In this document: in pieces, positions 11,884 through 20,990 of the stretch
Layout of the letters: each line of letters starts with the position of its first letter
Position numbering within the stretch: position 1 is the stretch's first letter
Origin: Actinomycetes bacterium
Lineage (GTDB): Bacteria > Actinomycetota > Coriobacteriia > Anaerosomatales > JAGXFU01
Direction: 5' to 3'
Assembly (NCBI GenBank): GCA_024637115.1
Contig: JAGXFU010000002.1
Coordinates: 1 to 54,239 of the forward strand
Length of the DNA: 54,239 nucleotides
Notes under the pieces: generated by a model
The model's database searches: none
What the model was told of the DNA's origin: nothing
Seen by the model: only the letters and a program-made list of their open reading frames with translations
Program-made: the position numbers and the translations under genes

Positions 11884-13296
11884 ATGGGACGTCACTCAGC
11901 AAAATCAAACCTTGGTGGACGCACGGGCAAGGGCCGTGCCGGTTCCTCGCGCTCCGGCTCCGGGTCAGGCGCCGTTGGCCGAAATCGTAAGCGTGGACTG
12001 GTCGAGGAGTCTCCTCCGTTGCCAATCCACAAGGTGCGTCGAAAAGAGATGCTCAAGAGGGGGGCGATCGCGGGCGGTATCGTGCTCGCACTCATTGTCG
12101 CAACCGGTGCAATTTGGGCGTGGCAGTTTGTTCGCTCAGTGCAGGCAGAGATCGACGCGCCAGCGGGTGTGAGCGAGAGTCTCTCGCTCGTGGTCGACGC
12201 GCCCAAGCGGCGGGAACCATTCACCATTCTCTTGCTGGGCAGCGACGTTCGGCCCAAAGAGGAAGTCGCCCGGGCGGACACGATCATCGTGGCCAAGGTG
12301 GATCCCAAGACGAAGGAAGTATGGCTTCTCTCGATTCCTCGTGACACCAAGGTCAACATTCCCGGTCATGGTACGGCCAAGATCAACTCCGCGACATTCT
12401 ACGGCGGTGTCGACGGAGGCCCCGCCCTCATGGTTGAGACTGTCGAGGAGTTCCTCGGTGTCGACATCAACTACTATATGGAACTCGACTTCAACGGTTT
12501 TCAGACGGTTGTGGATGCAATGGGCGGCATCTGGATCGATGTCGATACCGAGATTGACGACTGGAAAGCCGCAAGTCACAGCCCCGGCCATAGGGCGCAG
12601 TACATCGCCCCGGGCAATCAACTGCTCGATGGCGAGCATGCGCTCACTTACGTGAGAAGCAGAGACTTCATTGATGCTGATTTCACCCGTATGCGGCACC
12701 AGCAGGAGTTCTTCAAAGCGCTCGCTCAGCAGGCGACCAGTACTGAGAACATCCTCAAGGTTCCGGGACTTGTGCGAGAGATGTCCAAGAGTCTCATGAC
12801 GAATATGCGCGTGACTGACCTGATTGAGTCCGCCCAGGCTATGAAGGGTATCTCGGCTGACAATCTCTACACCGCGACCGTGATGGGGGAGTGGATCTCT
12901 CCGTACGTGGTGACTGATGAAGAAGAGAAGAATCGGCTGATGAATGCGTTCCAGTCGGGATACAGCTTTGATGCGACCGAGACGCCCGTTGTGCAAAGAG
13001 ACGCTTCCACGATTTCGGTGACGGTCCGAAATGGTGCCGGGATCGCCGGCTCTGCGTCGGGTGCTGCGAGCGTCCTCGAGCCGCTTGGCTATGAGATAGG
13101 TGAGATCGGCAATGCGAATCAGTTCGTGTATCCGGAGACCTTTGTCATCTACAAGGACGATATTCTGCTGGCCAACCAGGTAGCGGCTGATCTTCCGATA
13201 GGCAAGGTTGTGGCAAGCCGCGGGATGTACACGTTCAGCACGGACATCCTTGTTGTGATTGGCGAGGACTGGATCGGTCCCAAGATCGTCGAGTAG
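11884..13296 (+). CDS. LytR-CpsA-Psr (LCP) family cell-wall polymer ligase
   Basis: LCP enzymes transfer lipid-linked glycopolymers onto peptidoglycan outside the cell. The 470-residue protein has a basic Gly/Ser/Arg-rich cytosolic tail (1-55) and one membrane segment at about 58-80. The LCP domain spans about 115-310 and includes LLLGSDVRPKEE, SIPRDTKVNIPG, GHGTAKINSATFYGG and ALTYVRSRD; its Arg and Asp residues bind the pyrophosphate and metal. A C-terminal LytR_C domain spans about 380-465. It follows the nucleotide-sugar genes by 33 bases with an AGAAGAGGAA ribosome site, so it probably attaches the polymer made by this locus. It ends ten bases from a convergent gene with no terminator between them. 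Confidence 0.92.
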   Translation: MGRHSAKSNLGGRTGKGRAGSSRSGSGSGAVGRNRKRGLVEESPPLPIHKVRRKEMLKRGAIAGGIVLALIVATGAIWAWQFVRSVQAEIDAPAGVSESLSLVVDAPKRREPFTILLLGSDVRPKEEVARADTIIVAKVDPKTKEVWLLSIPRDTKVNIPGHGTAKINSATFYGGVDGGPALMVETVEEFLGVDINYYMELDFNGFQTVVDAMGGIWIDVDTEIDDWKAASHSPGHRAQYIAPGNQLLDGEHALTYVRSRDFIDADFTRMRHQQEFFKALAQQATSTENILKVPGLVREMSKSLMTNMRVTDLIESAQAMKGISADNLYTATVMGEWISPYVVTDEEEKNRLMNAFQSGYSFDATETPVVQRDASTISVTVRNGAGIAGSASGAASVLEPLGYEIGEIGNANQFVYPETFVIYKDDILLANQVAADLPIGKVVASRGMYTFSTDILVVIGEDWIGPKIVE

Positions 13297-13306
13297 CTCA
13301 CTTGTA

Positions 13307-14530
13307 CTAGTCGTGAGCGGCAGCCCGTAAGACCGTGAGGGCCTGCGCTGCGAGATCATTGCGACTGAACCTTGCCTCGGCAAGTGTGCGGGCGTTGTGC
13401 CCGAGTCGCTCGGTGAGCGCACGATCGTCGGCGAGCCGCATGATCGCATCGGCCATCGCGGCACCATCTCCCGCAGGCACGCCGATCCCAGCATCGTTCT
13501 CTTCGAGCAGGTCACGCGTCCATCCTGGTTGGTTGACGATCACCGGGCGCCCGGAGGCGAGTGCATCAAAGAACTTATTCGGCGAGTTCGTGGCAAGTAT
13601 CGGCACGTTGGCAAAGAGAGTCATGAGCACATCGGAACTTCGTGTGAGAATCGGGACGTCTCGCTTTGGAAGCGATCCAACGAGCAGTAGATTGTCGAGT
13701 GAGAGACGCTCCTTCTCGGCCTGCAGCACGGGCAGGCGCTTCCCGTCACCCGCAATCACGAAGACGATGTCATCGCGGCCGCGCTCCAGAAGGATACGTG
13801 CTGCCTCGGGTACCTGGAGCTCAACGGCGTTGGTCGGTCCGATGGCACCCGCGTACCCAACCACGAACTTCTGCTCAAGTCCGTACTTCGCGGTGAACGC
13901 GGGGTCCTTGTCCGAGGGACGGAACATGTCGAGGTCGGCCGAGTTCGGAATCATGTGCACCCGGTCTGGTGCGACACCTTCCTGAAGCACTCCCTCCGCC
14001 ATTCCCGGAGACAGGGCGATCACTTGTGATGAATGGCGATACAAGAAGCGCTCAAGCGACTTCGCGAATCTGCCCAAGAGACCGGTGCGCGAGAAGGCGC
14101 CCATCTGGATCGCTGCTTCCGGCCACAAATCCCTCACCTCGAACACAAAGGGCACCCGGCGCAGCGCGGCTGCCGCGAGTCCCGGAATGCCAACAGTGAG
14201 CGGCGTCGATGTCGCAAACACCACGTCGGGTCGAGGTGATCTGAGTGCGAGCCAGGTCGCGCCAAATGTGAAGAGAGCAAACGACCAGATCCGCCTGAGG
14301 TAGCTCATATAGTTCGAATAGGAGACGCGTACTGCACGCACTTCTATCCCGTCGATGGTTCCCTGGGAGAATGTGTGCTTCGAGAATGAATCAGGCAGGC
14401 GCGAATCACTCGTGATAACCGTGACCTCATGGCCTTCCTCGGCCCACCGTCGTGAGAACTCGTAGCTGCGAATGAGCCCCAAGTCTGATTCGCGCGTGGC
14501 AAAGAACTGGTGGATATAGAGTATTCTCAT
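13307..14530 (-). CDS. GT4 glycosyltransferase (WbuB-like)
   Basis: This is a 407-residue retaining glycosyltransferase of the GT-B fold. It starts MRILYIHQFFATRESDLGLI, the form typical of WbuB-like transferases that add a sugar to a lipid-linked oligosaccharide. The C-terminal nucleotide-binding half includes VGYAGAIGPTNAVE near residue 225 and FFDALASGRPVIVNQPGW near 340. The ATG at 14530 overlaps the upstream gene stop (ATGA), which fixes the start; the frame extends a further 21 codons upstream without support. It is the last gene of a three-gene leftward operon with another GT4 and a flippase. The sugar transferred cannot be read from sequence. Confidence 0.88.
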   Translation of the reverse strand: MRILYIHQFFATRESDLGLIRSYEFSRRWAEEGHEVTVITSDSRLPDSFSKHTFSQGTIDGIEVRAVRVSYSNYMSYLRRIWSFALFTFGATWLALRSPRPDVVFATSTPLTVGIPGLAAAALRRVPFVFEVRDLWPEAAIQMGAFSRTGLLGRFAKSLERFLYRHSSQVIALSPGMAEGVLQEGVAPDRVHMIPNSADLDMFRPSDKDPAFTAKYGLEQKFVVGYAGAIGPTNAVELQVPEAARILLERGRDDIVFVIAGDGKRLPVLQAEKERLSLDNLLLVGSLPKRDVPILTRSSDVLMTLFANVPILATNSPNKFFDALASGRPVIVNQPGWTRDLLEENDAGIGVPAGDGAAMADAIMRLADDRALTERLGHNARTLAEARFSRNDLAAQALTVLRAAAHD

Positions 14531-15726
14531 TCGCGCGCGTCCCGTTCCACTGTGTCGTAGAGGCGTTTGAACCCATGCGCGCTCTTCGCCCATGTGTACC
14601 CAGCAGCGCGGTCAACAGCGTTTGCCGCGAGTCGACTCATGCGAGCGGGTTCATCGAGCAGGCGCGTAATCGCATTCGCCAGTTCCGTAGGAGATCCTGG
14701 TTCGACGAGCGCGCCGACAGTTTCATCGATCATCTCGGCAAGTCCTCCTACTCGAGTCGCCACGACCGGCGTACCACACGCAAGGGACTCAAGGGCTGTC
14801 AGACCGAAACCTTCGTACAAGGATGGGACAATCGTCAACGTGGCGGCATTGAGCCAGAACGGTACGTGTTCGCGAGGAGTGGCCTCGCGAACGGTGATCA
14901 TCTCTGTCGACGTGGGTTTCGGCCGATCGAGCGACCAGGGGCCGACGAAGGCGAGACGGGCCTCCGGATGGGTCTTGCGCACTGACTCGAACGCTGTCAG
15001 CAGGTCGGGAACTCCTTTGTGGGCGGTTATTCGACCCATAAAGAGGAGGATCGGCGCTCCCTCGGGTAGACCCAGGTTCGCGCGGGCACCCGCGCCGTCG
15101 ATGGGGTGGAACAGCTCATGATTCACTGCGTTTGGAATCGTGTGCACTCTCGACGCAGGGACTCCGAGACTCGACACCTCCCGTTTGAGCGCTGCCGACG
15201 GAACCGTGACTAATGATGCACTCAGGAGGTGTTGTGGGATGATCTCTTTGAGTGCGGGGTACTCTGCTGTTTCGAGAGCCCCGAGACCGTGTACTGTGAT
15301 GACTCGCGGTCCGCGCCAACCCGAGAGATTCAGATACAGGGGCCTGAAATCAGCCTGCTGAACGTGAACCAACTCGGCGCGGCCCTCGTCGAGAGCCGCA
15401 CGTATCAACATCGCCCTGGAGACAGTTCGTTTTAGGGGTAGGCGGAGTCTCTTGCGTTCCGGCGAGAGAAGGCATCGAACTGCGATGGTTGCCGTTGTGA
15501 TTGGACGTGCAATCGCGATGCGGGCCAGGGTTCCGAGCTCAGCACCACGAATTCCTGCAACCTCGGTGGCCTCCTCGGCAGTATGGGTGTCTGACAGAAT
15601 GGCCACATCGACGTGTTCTTCGCGCAGCGCCGCTGCGATCGCTGCGGTATGGATGGCGACCCCGCCAACAGTCATTGCCTGATCTGACCGTGCTACCGGG
15701 CCGATAATGGCGACACGATATCTCAC
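14527..15726 (-). CDS. GT4 glycosyltransferase
   Basis: This is a 399-residue GT-B retaining glycosyltransferase. The N-terminal acceptor half begins with RVAIIGPVARSDQAMTVGGV. The C-terminal donor half contains LLFMGRITAHKGVPDLLTAF near residue 230 and the EX7E-type motif PSLYEGFGLTALESLACGTP near 300. The start is GTG at 15726, overlapping the flippase stop (GTGA), and its own stop overlaps the next start. Donor and acceptor are unknown; a role in repeat-unit assembly is inferred from the operon. Confidence 0.9.
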   Translation of the reverse strand: MRYRVAIIGPVARSDQAMTVGGVAIHTAAIAAALREEHVDVAILSDTHTAEEATEVAGIRGAELGTLARIAIARPITTATIAVRCLLSPERKRLRLPLKRTVSRAMLIRAALDEGRAELVHVQQADFRPLYLNLSGWRGPRVITVHGLGALETAEYPALKEIIPQHLLSASLVTVPSAALKREVSSLGVPASRVHTIPNAVNHELFHPIDGAGARANLGLPEGAPILLFMGRITAHKGVPDLLTAFESVRKTHPEARLAFVGPWSLDRPKPTSTEMITVREATPREHVPFWLNAATLTIVPSLYEGFGLTALESLACGTPVVATRVGGLAEMIDETVGALVEPGSPTELANAITRLLDEPARMSRLAANAVDRAAGYTWAKSAHGFKRLYDTVERDARE

Positions 15727-17222
15727 TGTGCTCGCCTCGAGACCCGTGCCCAGCCACGCGCAACAATCTCGCGCGCGTATGCGCGTTCATCGCGCCTGAT
15801 TGCGCCGACCAGCACGACCGTCACGCCGTAGACGATTGCGCCCAGCCCGACCTCCGCGAGCAGCACCACCAGATTCGCATCACGACCCCCAAACACGACG
15901 GCGATTGCCGCCCACATGGTGCCGCACGCAAGGGTGATGCGGGCGATGTCCAGCCAGGGAATCTTCCAAGACATATATTGCCGGCTGCGTAGCCACGTAA
16001 GGGCTAGAAGAAGTAGATACGAGCCGAGAGTGGTATAGGCGGCAGCCATATATCCGTAGCGCGGTACGAAGATGAGATTCGTGACGATGTTGAAAAGGCC
16101 GGCTGCAAGCGTGTTGGTCATGGTGATCATCGACTTTTTGTGCAATGCCACTCCGTTACCGGCGATCTGTACCAGTCCGTAGGAAAGGGAGCCGGCTGCA
16201 ATGATCGCGAGTATGGGGAAAGCATCGCGATACTCAGGCCCAGTGAACACTTCCATGAAGTGACGCGACGTAGAGGCGAGTCCAAAAAGGAGTGGAAATG
16301 TGATAAGTGCGAAGTAGCGCGTGAACTGCGTCTGTACCTGTTGGGCGAGCAGCTGCCCTTGCTTCTCAAACGTCTGAATCATGATGGGTCCCATTGCAAT
16401 GATCAGAGGCAGGGTAACAAGTTGCATGATCTTTTCGCCCAGACCGTACGCGACTGAGTACATTCCGACTTCGGCAGTAGTACGCGTGAACTCGATAATG
16501 TAGCGGTCAGCAAGGACGAGGAGCCATGATGAGACGGCGGCGGGCACGAGGGGCAGTCCAAAAGAAAGGTATTGGCGTGCGATATCAGTTCGGAATCCCC
16601 GGGGCGAGATCGAGCCTTCTCGGTTGATGGCCCGCAGCGTCCAGGGGAGCATGAGCGCGTTGCCGACGACCATTCCGAGAAGAATCCCGAATGCCCCAAG
16701 ACCGGAGACGGCCACGAAGTAGACAGAGGCTGCGGTTCCGAGTAGCGTGACCCCGACCGATATGGTCGCGTACGCACTTGCCCGGTTGGCAGCGCGTAGC
16801 ATCTGCAGGAGCACGGTCCCGAAGTACGTGATGCTCAGAGAGGCGATTCCGATCGGGATGAGTTTGAGAAGATCATCCGAGATGGACGACTGGAAGAGCC
16901 ACACGCCTGTAAGAAGTGAAGCCGCCACCAGACCTATTGACATGATGGCTGACCACACCGACGTGCCTACGTAGTTGCTGAGACGCCCTTCACCCTCGTA
17001 GACCCAGTAGAATCGCACAACCGAACTTGTGATCCACGCCGTTGCGATCGCGGCCGCAAGAGAGGTTGCCGAGGTGATCAGGTAGAAGTTTCCATAGTCG
17101 GTCTTGTCCACCAGACGGGTGAACACGGGAACGGTGACTAGGGAGGTAAGTGCGGGCACCAGCCGGACAGGGAAGTACTTCAGTGTGTCCGAGCCTGCGC
17201 TTCTCAGTATGTTCTTGAGCAT
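15723..17222 (-). CDS. Wzx-type oligosaccharide flippase (MOP superfamily)
   Basis: This is a polytopic membrane protein of 499 residues with about 12-14 hydrophobic segments, of the polysaccharide-synthesis flippase family. The N-terminus (LVTVPVFTRLVDKTDYGNFY) is typical: an amphipathic start followed by an Arg-Leu loop. It would flip the undecaprenyl-linked repeat unit across the membrane for the Wzy-type polymerase at 22310. The ATG at 17222 has AGGAGA about 11 bases upstream. It is the first gene of the leftward operon. Confidence 0.9.
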   Translation of the reverse strand: MLKNILRSAGSDTLKYFPVRLVPALTSLVTVPVFTRLVDKTDYGNFYLITSATSLAAAIATAWITSSVVRFYWVYEGEGRLSNYVGTSVWSAIMSIGLVAASLLTGVWLFQSSISDDLLKLIPIGIASLSITYFGTVLLQMLRAANRASAYATISVGVTLLGTAASVYFVAVSGLGAFGILLGMVVGNALMLPWTLRAINREGSISPRGFRTDIARQYLSFGLPLVPAAVSSWLLVLADRYIIEFTRTTAEVGMYSVAYGLGEKIMQLVTLPLIIAMGPIMIQTFEKQGQLLAQQVQTQFTRYFALITFPLLFGLASTSRHFMEVFTGPEYRDAFPILAIIAAGSLSYGLVQIAGNGVALHKKSMITMTNTLAAGLFNIVTNLIFVPRYGYMAAAYTTLGSYLLLLALTWLRSRQYMSWKIPWLDIARITLACGTMWAAIAVVFGGRDANLVVLLAEVGLGAIVYGVTVVLVGAIRRDERAYAREIVARGWARVSRRAQ

Positions 17223-17258
17223 GCGGTGAACGTCTCCTGTGCAGAAGGTACCGCTCGG

Positions 17259-17299
17259 ATTGTATCGGACTTGAAGCGCGTAGGGTTCATATGTAGCAT
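17259..17299. promoter_or_regulatory. Divergent promoter pair between flippase and BNR/CWB2 genes
   Basis: Rightward: TTGAAG at 17271-17276, a 17-base spacer, then TAGCAT at 17294-17299, leaving a 5-prime leader of about 50 bases before ATG 17356. Leftward: TACAAT on the minus strand at 17264-17259 with no clear -35 box, about 30 bases before the flippase start. These are sequence matches only. Confidence 0.4.
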
Positions 17300-17355
17300 T
17301 CGTTGTCGAACTGAAAACCCGCAGCCCGTGGGTTCTCGGAAACTAAGGGAGTCTC

Positions 17356-19707
17356 ATGTCGCACGCCACACGTGCTATCGCGGTCGTGTTGTTCTGTCTG
17401 TTCTTTGCAATCGCTGCCGTGGCAAGCGGATGGACAGGCGACTTTCTGGACGGGGGCGCGTCCGGAAATGCCACATACGAAGCGATGGCGATCACCCCGT
17501 CGGCGGTGTTCGACCCCGAGACCACTACCACGGTGATGGCGTATCAAGGTTCGCTGCTCGATCCGTACATCTGTGTGTACGACCATACCTCCGAGACATG
17601 GTCTGACCCTGTGAGGGTGGGCTCGAACGCCTCACTGGCGCGGGCCCTCGACACTCACGGGGGACCGGCGCTCACTCAGGATGCGGCAGGCTACTTCCAT
17701 GTGTTCTGGGGTGCGCACAACTCTCGACTGCTGCATGCGAGAAGCGCGGCTCCACACGATGCCTCTGCTTGGGTGACGGCGGCAATCAATATCAACGGGG
17801 CCTCGGTACTGTCCACCTACCCTCAGCCAGAAGTGGACTCCGAGGGAGTCCTGCGAGTCTGGATCCGCCGTGGAGAGACTACTCGCTCGGCACCGCTGAC
17901 ACCTCTTCGTGGGGACATCGCGAGCATTCTGACCACGAACGGAGTCACGTGGACGAGGGGCGCAACGGTAGTGGAGTCTGCCGCGACTGCGCTCTGGTAC
18001 GGGGGGGTCCATCTCGGCGAGTCCGGCCGGCGTCATATGGCGCTCATCAGGGCACCACGCAACTCCGCGAGAAGCAATGCGGATCCCTTCGTGCGCCGCG
18101 ATGTGTACTACCTCTACTCTGACGACGGGGAGGAGTGGCGAGAGTCATCGGGGACCGTTCTGCCACTCCCTGTGACGTTGGAAACACTCGAGTCTTCAGG
18201 AAAAGTCATCGACAGTGGTACCGATATGGTCAACCAGGTCGTGGTCAGGGAACTCGCCGACGGCTCACCCTGCATGCTCTATCTACAGGGTGACACCTCG
18301 CTCGGGGATCCCGTCTATGAGTGGCGCTACATTCGGCTTGGGCCCGACGGGTGGTCCGACCCCGTCGTTCTCGCGGAGACTGACAACTTCTTCGACGCAG
18401 CCGATCTCTCGGTTGACGACGAAGGCAACTTGAGCGCTTATCTCATCATCGGAGGCGAGCCGGATTCACAGGCGAGAATCGATGGAACCGGTCCTGCCTA
18501 TGCGTCGCGGGGAGGAGACCTTGCTCTCTTTGCCTCCACTGATGAAGGTGGGACGTGGTCGGCCGAGCCTACCTGGATCAAGCAGGCCGATGGGCCAAAC
18601 GTACGGTTCAACGATCCGCAGGTTGTGAAGGGCGCAACCTCCGATGCTCAACTTCTGTTCAGCGAGTGGAACACGGATGCATCGGCCTACTTCCACAAGG
18701 TGTTTCTGTGGGGGAGCGAGGGTCTGATCGGGCGTGAGTTCACCCCGGCTATCACAAGATTCGCCGGCCTCAATCGGGTCGACACTGCTGCGCGCGCAGC
18801 CAAAGCCGCCTATCCGACCGTGGCTTCGACCGTGGTACTGGCACGCAAAGATGACTATCCCGACGTCCTGTGCGGTGTACCGTTGGCGCATGCCTATCGT
18901 GCGCCGATACTGCTTGTGAGCCCTGGTCGACTCGATGAAGAGACCCGCGCAGAGCTTGTGCGTCTGCGTCCGACTCGCGTGGTCATTCTTGGTGGGCAGG
19001 CGAGCGTGTCATCGACTGTGACTGCCGAGGTTACCGCGGCGCTCAGCGGTGTGGTTGATCCCAAGAAGCTGGTGCTCGACCGAATACCGGGTCGGGATCG
19101 GTACGAGACATCGCAACTCATCGCGGCGCGACTTAAGACGCTGCGCGGATACCCGCACGAGGCGATTGTGGTCTCCGGGACGGGCTTCGCGGATGCGCTG
19201 GCAGTCTCCCCCTACGCTGCCCGTGTCGGTGCACCGGTCATTCTCACGAGGCCAGGTGGTCTTTCTCCCTATACGGTGGCCGCGCTCGCTTCAACTGATA
19301 CCGAGAACGTGTACGTAGCCGGTGGCTATGAAGCGGTTTCTGAATCTACAGAGGACGCCCTGGTGCGTCTCGGCTACTCCGTCGTGCGCGCCGCTGGCCG
19401 CGATCGCTACGAGACAGCACGGCTGGTGGTGGAGCGTGGACTTGAGGAAGGCGCCTTCGGAATGCAGAGGTTCGTTGTCGCGTCAGGCGAGGCGTTCCCT
19501 GATGCGACAACCGGAAGCTACCTCGCTGCCAGGGTTGCAGGGCCGCTCCTTCTTACTCGTTCAGAGTACTTATCGACCGACGCGGCCACAATCATCGATG
19601 AGGAAGCGGTACGCGTGCTTGACGCATACGTGATGGGCGGTGCCAACGCGCTGAGTGACCGAGTTGTCGATGAGCTCCAGCTGCGATTGATCGACGACGT
19701 ATACTAA
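17356..19707 (+). CDS. Secreted BNR-type propeller protein with three CWB2 wall-binding repeats
   Basis: This is a 783-residue exported protein. Residues 1-24 form a signal peptide (IAVVLFCLFFAIAAVASG). Residues about 35-455 look like a beta-propeller of the BNR-4 kind, with repeated blocks such as GGPALTQDAAGYFHVFWGAH and SDDGEEWRESSG. Such folds are found in putative neuraminidase-like and polysaccharide-processing proteins. Three CWB2 repeats follow, beginning RFAGLNRVDTAAR, RIPGRDRYETSQ and RAAGRDRYETAR near residues 467, 575 and 677, which anchor proteins to wall glycopolymer. It lies inside the polysaccharide locus, so it may bind or trim the polymer; this is inference. Its TAA overlaps the convergent gene's stop. 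Catalytic residues are not identified. Confidence 0.85.
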   Translation: MSHATRAIAVVLFCLFFAIAAVASGWTGDFLDGGASGNATYEAMAITPSAVFDPETTTTVMAYQGSLLDPYICVYDHTSETWSDPVRVGSNASLARALDTHGGPALTQDAAGYFHVFWGAHNSRLLHARSAAPHDASAWVTAAININGASVLSTYPQPEVDSEGVLRVWIRRGETTRSAPLTPLRGDIASILTTNGVTWTRGATVVESAATALWYGGVHLGESGRRHMALIRAPRNSARSNADPFVRRDVYYLYSDDGEEWRESSGTVLPLPVTLETLESSGKVIDSGTDMVNQVVVRELADGSPCMLYLQGDTSLGDPVYEWRYIRLGPDGWSDPVVLAETDNFFDAADLSVDDEGNLSAYLIIGGEPDSQARIDGTGPAYASRGGDLALFASTDEGGTWSAEPTWIKQADGPNVRFNDPQVVKGATSDAQLLFSEWNTDASAYFHKVFLWGSEGLIGREFTPAITRFAGLNRVDTAARAAKAAYPTVASTVVLARKDDYPDVLCGVPLAHAYRAPILLVSPGRLDEETRAELVRLRPTRVVILGGQASVSSTVTAEVTAALSGVVDPKKLVLDRIPGRDRYETSQLIAARLKTLRGYPHEAIVVSGTGFADALAVSPYAARVGAPVILTRPGGLSPYTVAALASTDTENVYVAGGYEAVSESTEDALVRLGYSVVRAAGRDRYETARLVVERGLEEGAFGMQRFVVASGEAFPDATTGSYLAARVAGPLLLTRSEYLSTDAATIIDEEAVRVLDAYVMGGANALSDRVVDELQLRLIDDVY

Positions 19708-20888
19708 GTTCGCGAGTTCTGCAGTTGATCGTAAAGTTGTACGAGAGCAGGGGACTCGGATTCGAGACTCCAGTCGGTCAGCGCAGCTGCGCGGCCGGCC
19801 TTGCCAGCCGCAAGAAGACGCTCGCGATTCGCCGCGAGCTTCAAGGTATTCGCCGCGAAGTCTTCCGGACTCCCGGCTTCAAAGACCGCGCCGGACTGAG
19901 TCGCTTCGACGATTCTCTTGAGGGGCGCACAGTCGCTCACCAGTACAGGACGAGAGAACGCCATGTACTGAAAGAGTTTGTGGGGTACCGTCGCCTCGGT
20001 ATGGGGTGACCGCAGGTGCGGTACGAGGGCGATCGTCGATGCGATCACATGCTCCATCGCGGCGGCTTTAGGCAGACGTCCGGTAAAGGTCACTGCGTCC
20101 TCAAGTCCGAGATCTTCGGACAGCTTCCGCAACTCGTCGAGGCTCACACCGTCTCCCACTATGGTGAGGTGCGCATCCGGACGTTCTGCAAGGATTCGGG
20201 GCATGGCTGCGACGGCGGTTTCGAGACCTCGATGGGGAGCAATTCCACCAACGTAGACGAGGTTGAGTGTCTCGGGGAGCGGTGGGGCCACAGCGGGAAC
20301 GAGATCCACTGATTCGGTATTGCCGAAGACGACGATCTTGCCGGGCTCGCCTCGGTTGGCAATGAGCCGTTGCCGGGCCTCGTCCACCACCACGATGACG
20401 CGATCGGCGATTCGTACCGACTCGCGCTCGAGGCTCTCGGCCCGGTGTCCTGAGAAGAGAATGCGATCAAGCGTCCGCCTCCGCCACAGCCGCAGCGCCG
20501 CAGGGTAATTCTCATGGAAGTCGAGGACCACAGGTACGCCTACATTCCGACCTGCACGCAACGCTGATCGCGCATATGCCAGGTCGTGGCAGTGGAGAAC
20601 CTCAGCCCCGTGGATTGTTACCAGTCGCTCCATGGCACCACGCCACGAGGGCGAGTCGAGCGTCACAAGGAATCGCAGCGAGTCCAAGCGCCGCGCGAAG
20701 CTCGAACGAGGGTGCACGCGGTGCCGTCGGACTTCAACGTTGCCAACGGTTTCCTCGGCTGGTTCGCTCGCGTTTCCGCGACAGAGCAACAGCACGTCGT
20801 GGCCGGCGGGCGATAGGACGTCGGCTTCCTTTTCGACGCGTATGTCGGGAGGGAATGGAACATTCGCGAGAATCATACCCACGCGCAC
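19704..20888 (-). CDS. GT4 glycosyltransferase
   Basis: This is a 394-residue GT-B fold transferase. The N-terminal region includes ILANVPFPPDIRVEKEAD and HCHDLAYARSALRAG. The donor-binding half has LVYVGGIAPHRGLETAVAAM near residue 210 and PHKLFQYMAFSRPVLVSD near 305. The start is GTG at 20888 with AAAGGA seven bases upstream. It is a single leftward gene between two rightward units, and its stop codon overlaps that of the BNR/CWB2 gene by three bases. It resembles the gene at 25670 at the N-terminus (the PxxRVEKE pattern), so the two may be distant paralogues. Substrate unknown. Confidence 0.88.
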   Translation of the reverse strand: MRVGMILANVPFPPDIRVEKEADVLSPAGHDVLLLCRGNASEPAEETVGNVEVRRHRVHPRSSFARRLDSLRFLVTLDSPSWRGAMERLVTIHGAEVLHCHDLAYARSALRAGRNVGVPVVLDFHENYPAALRLWRRRTLDRILFSGHRAESLERESVRIADRVIVVVDEARQRLIANRGEPGKIVVFGNTESVDLVPAVAPPLPETLNLVYVGGIAPHRGLETAVAAMPRILAERPDAHLTIVGDGVSLDELRKLSEDLGLEDAVTFTGRLPKAAAMEHVIASTIALVPHLRSPHTEATVPHKLFQYMAFSRPVLVSDCAPLKRIVEATQSGAVFEAGSPEDFAANTLKLAANRERLLAAGKAGRAAALTDWSLESESPALVQLYDQLQNSRT

Positions 20889-20972
20889 GGGCAGGTCCTT
20901 TCGTGTTGGTTCGAGTGGTGAGCAGGGAGTTGTCGTTTGGTCAACGCACAGTTTCCGCTCCAGAGTATTGCC

Positions 20973-20990
20973 TATAGTATACGTGATGTG
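20973..20990 (+). promoter_or_regulatory. Candidate -10 box for a leaderless or near-leaderless start
   Basis: TATAGT at 20973-20978 lies ten bases before the in-frame GTG at 20988. The surrounding TATAGTATA is nearly symmetrical, so a TATACT box also faces leftward towards the gene starting at 20888. No good -35 box is seen for either direction. Confidence 0.35.

Noticed and set aside
12136..13515. 459-codon minus-strand frame opposite the LCP gene
   Set aside because: The plus-strand LCP protein has clear family motifs; the antisense frame has none and overlaps the next gene.
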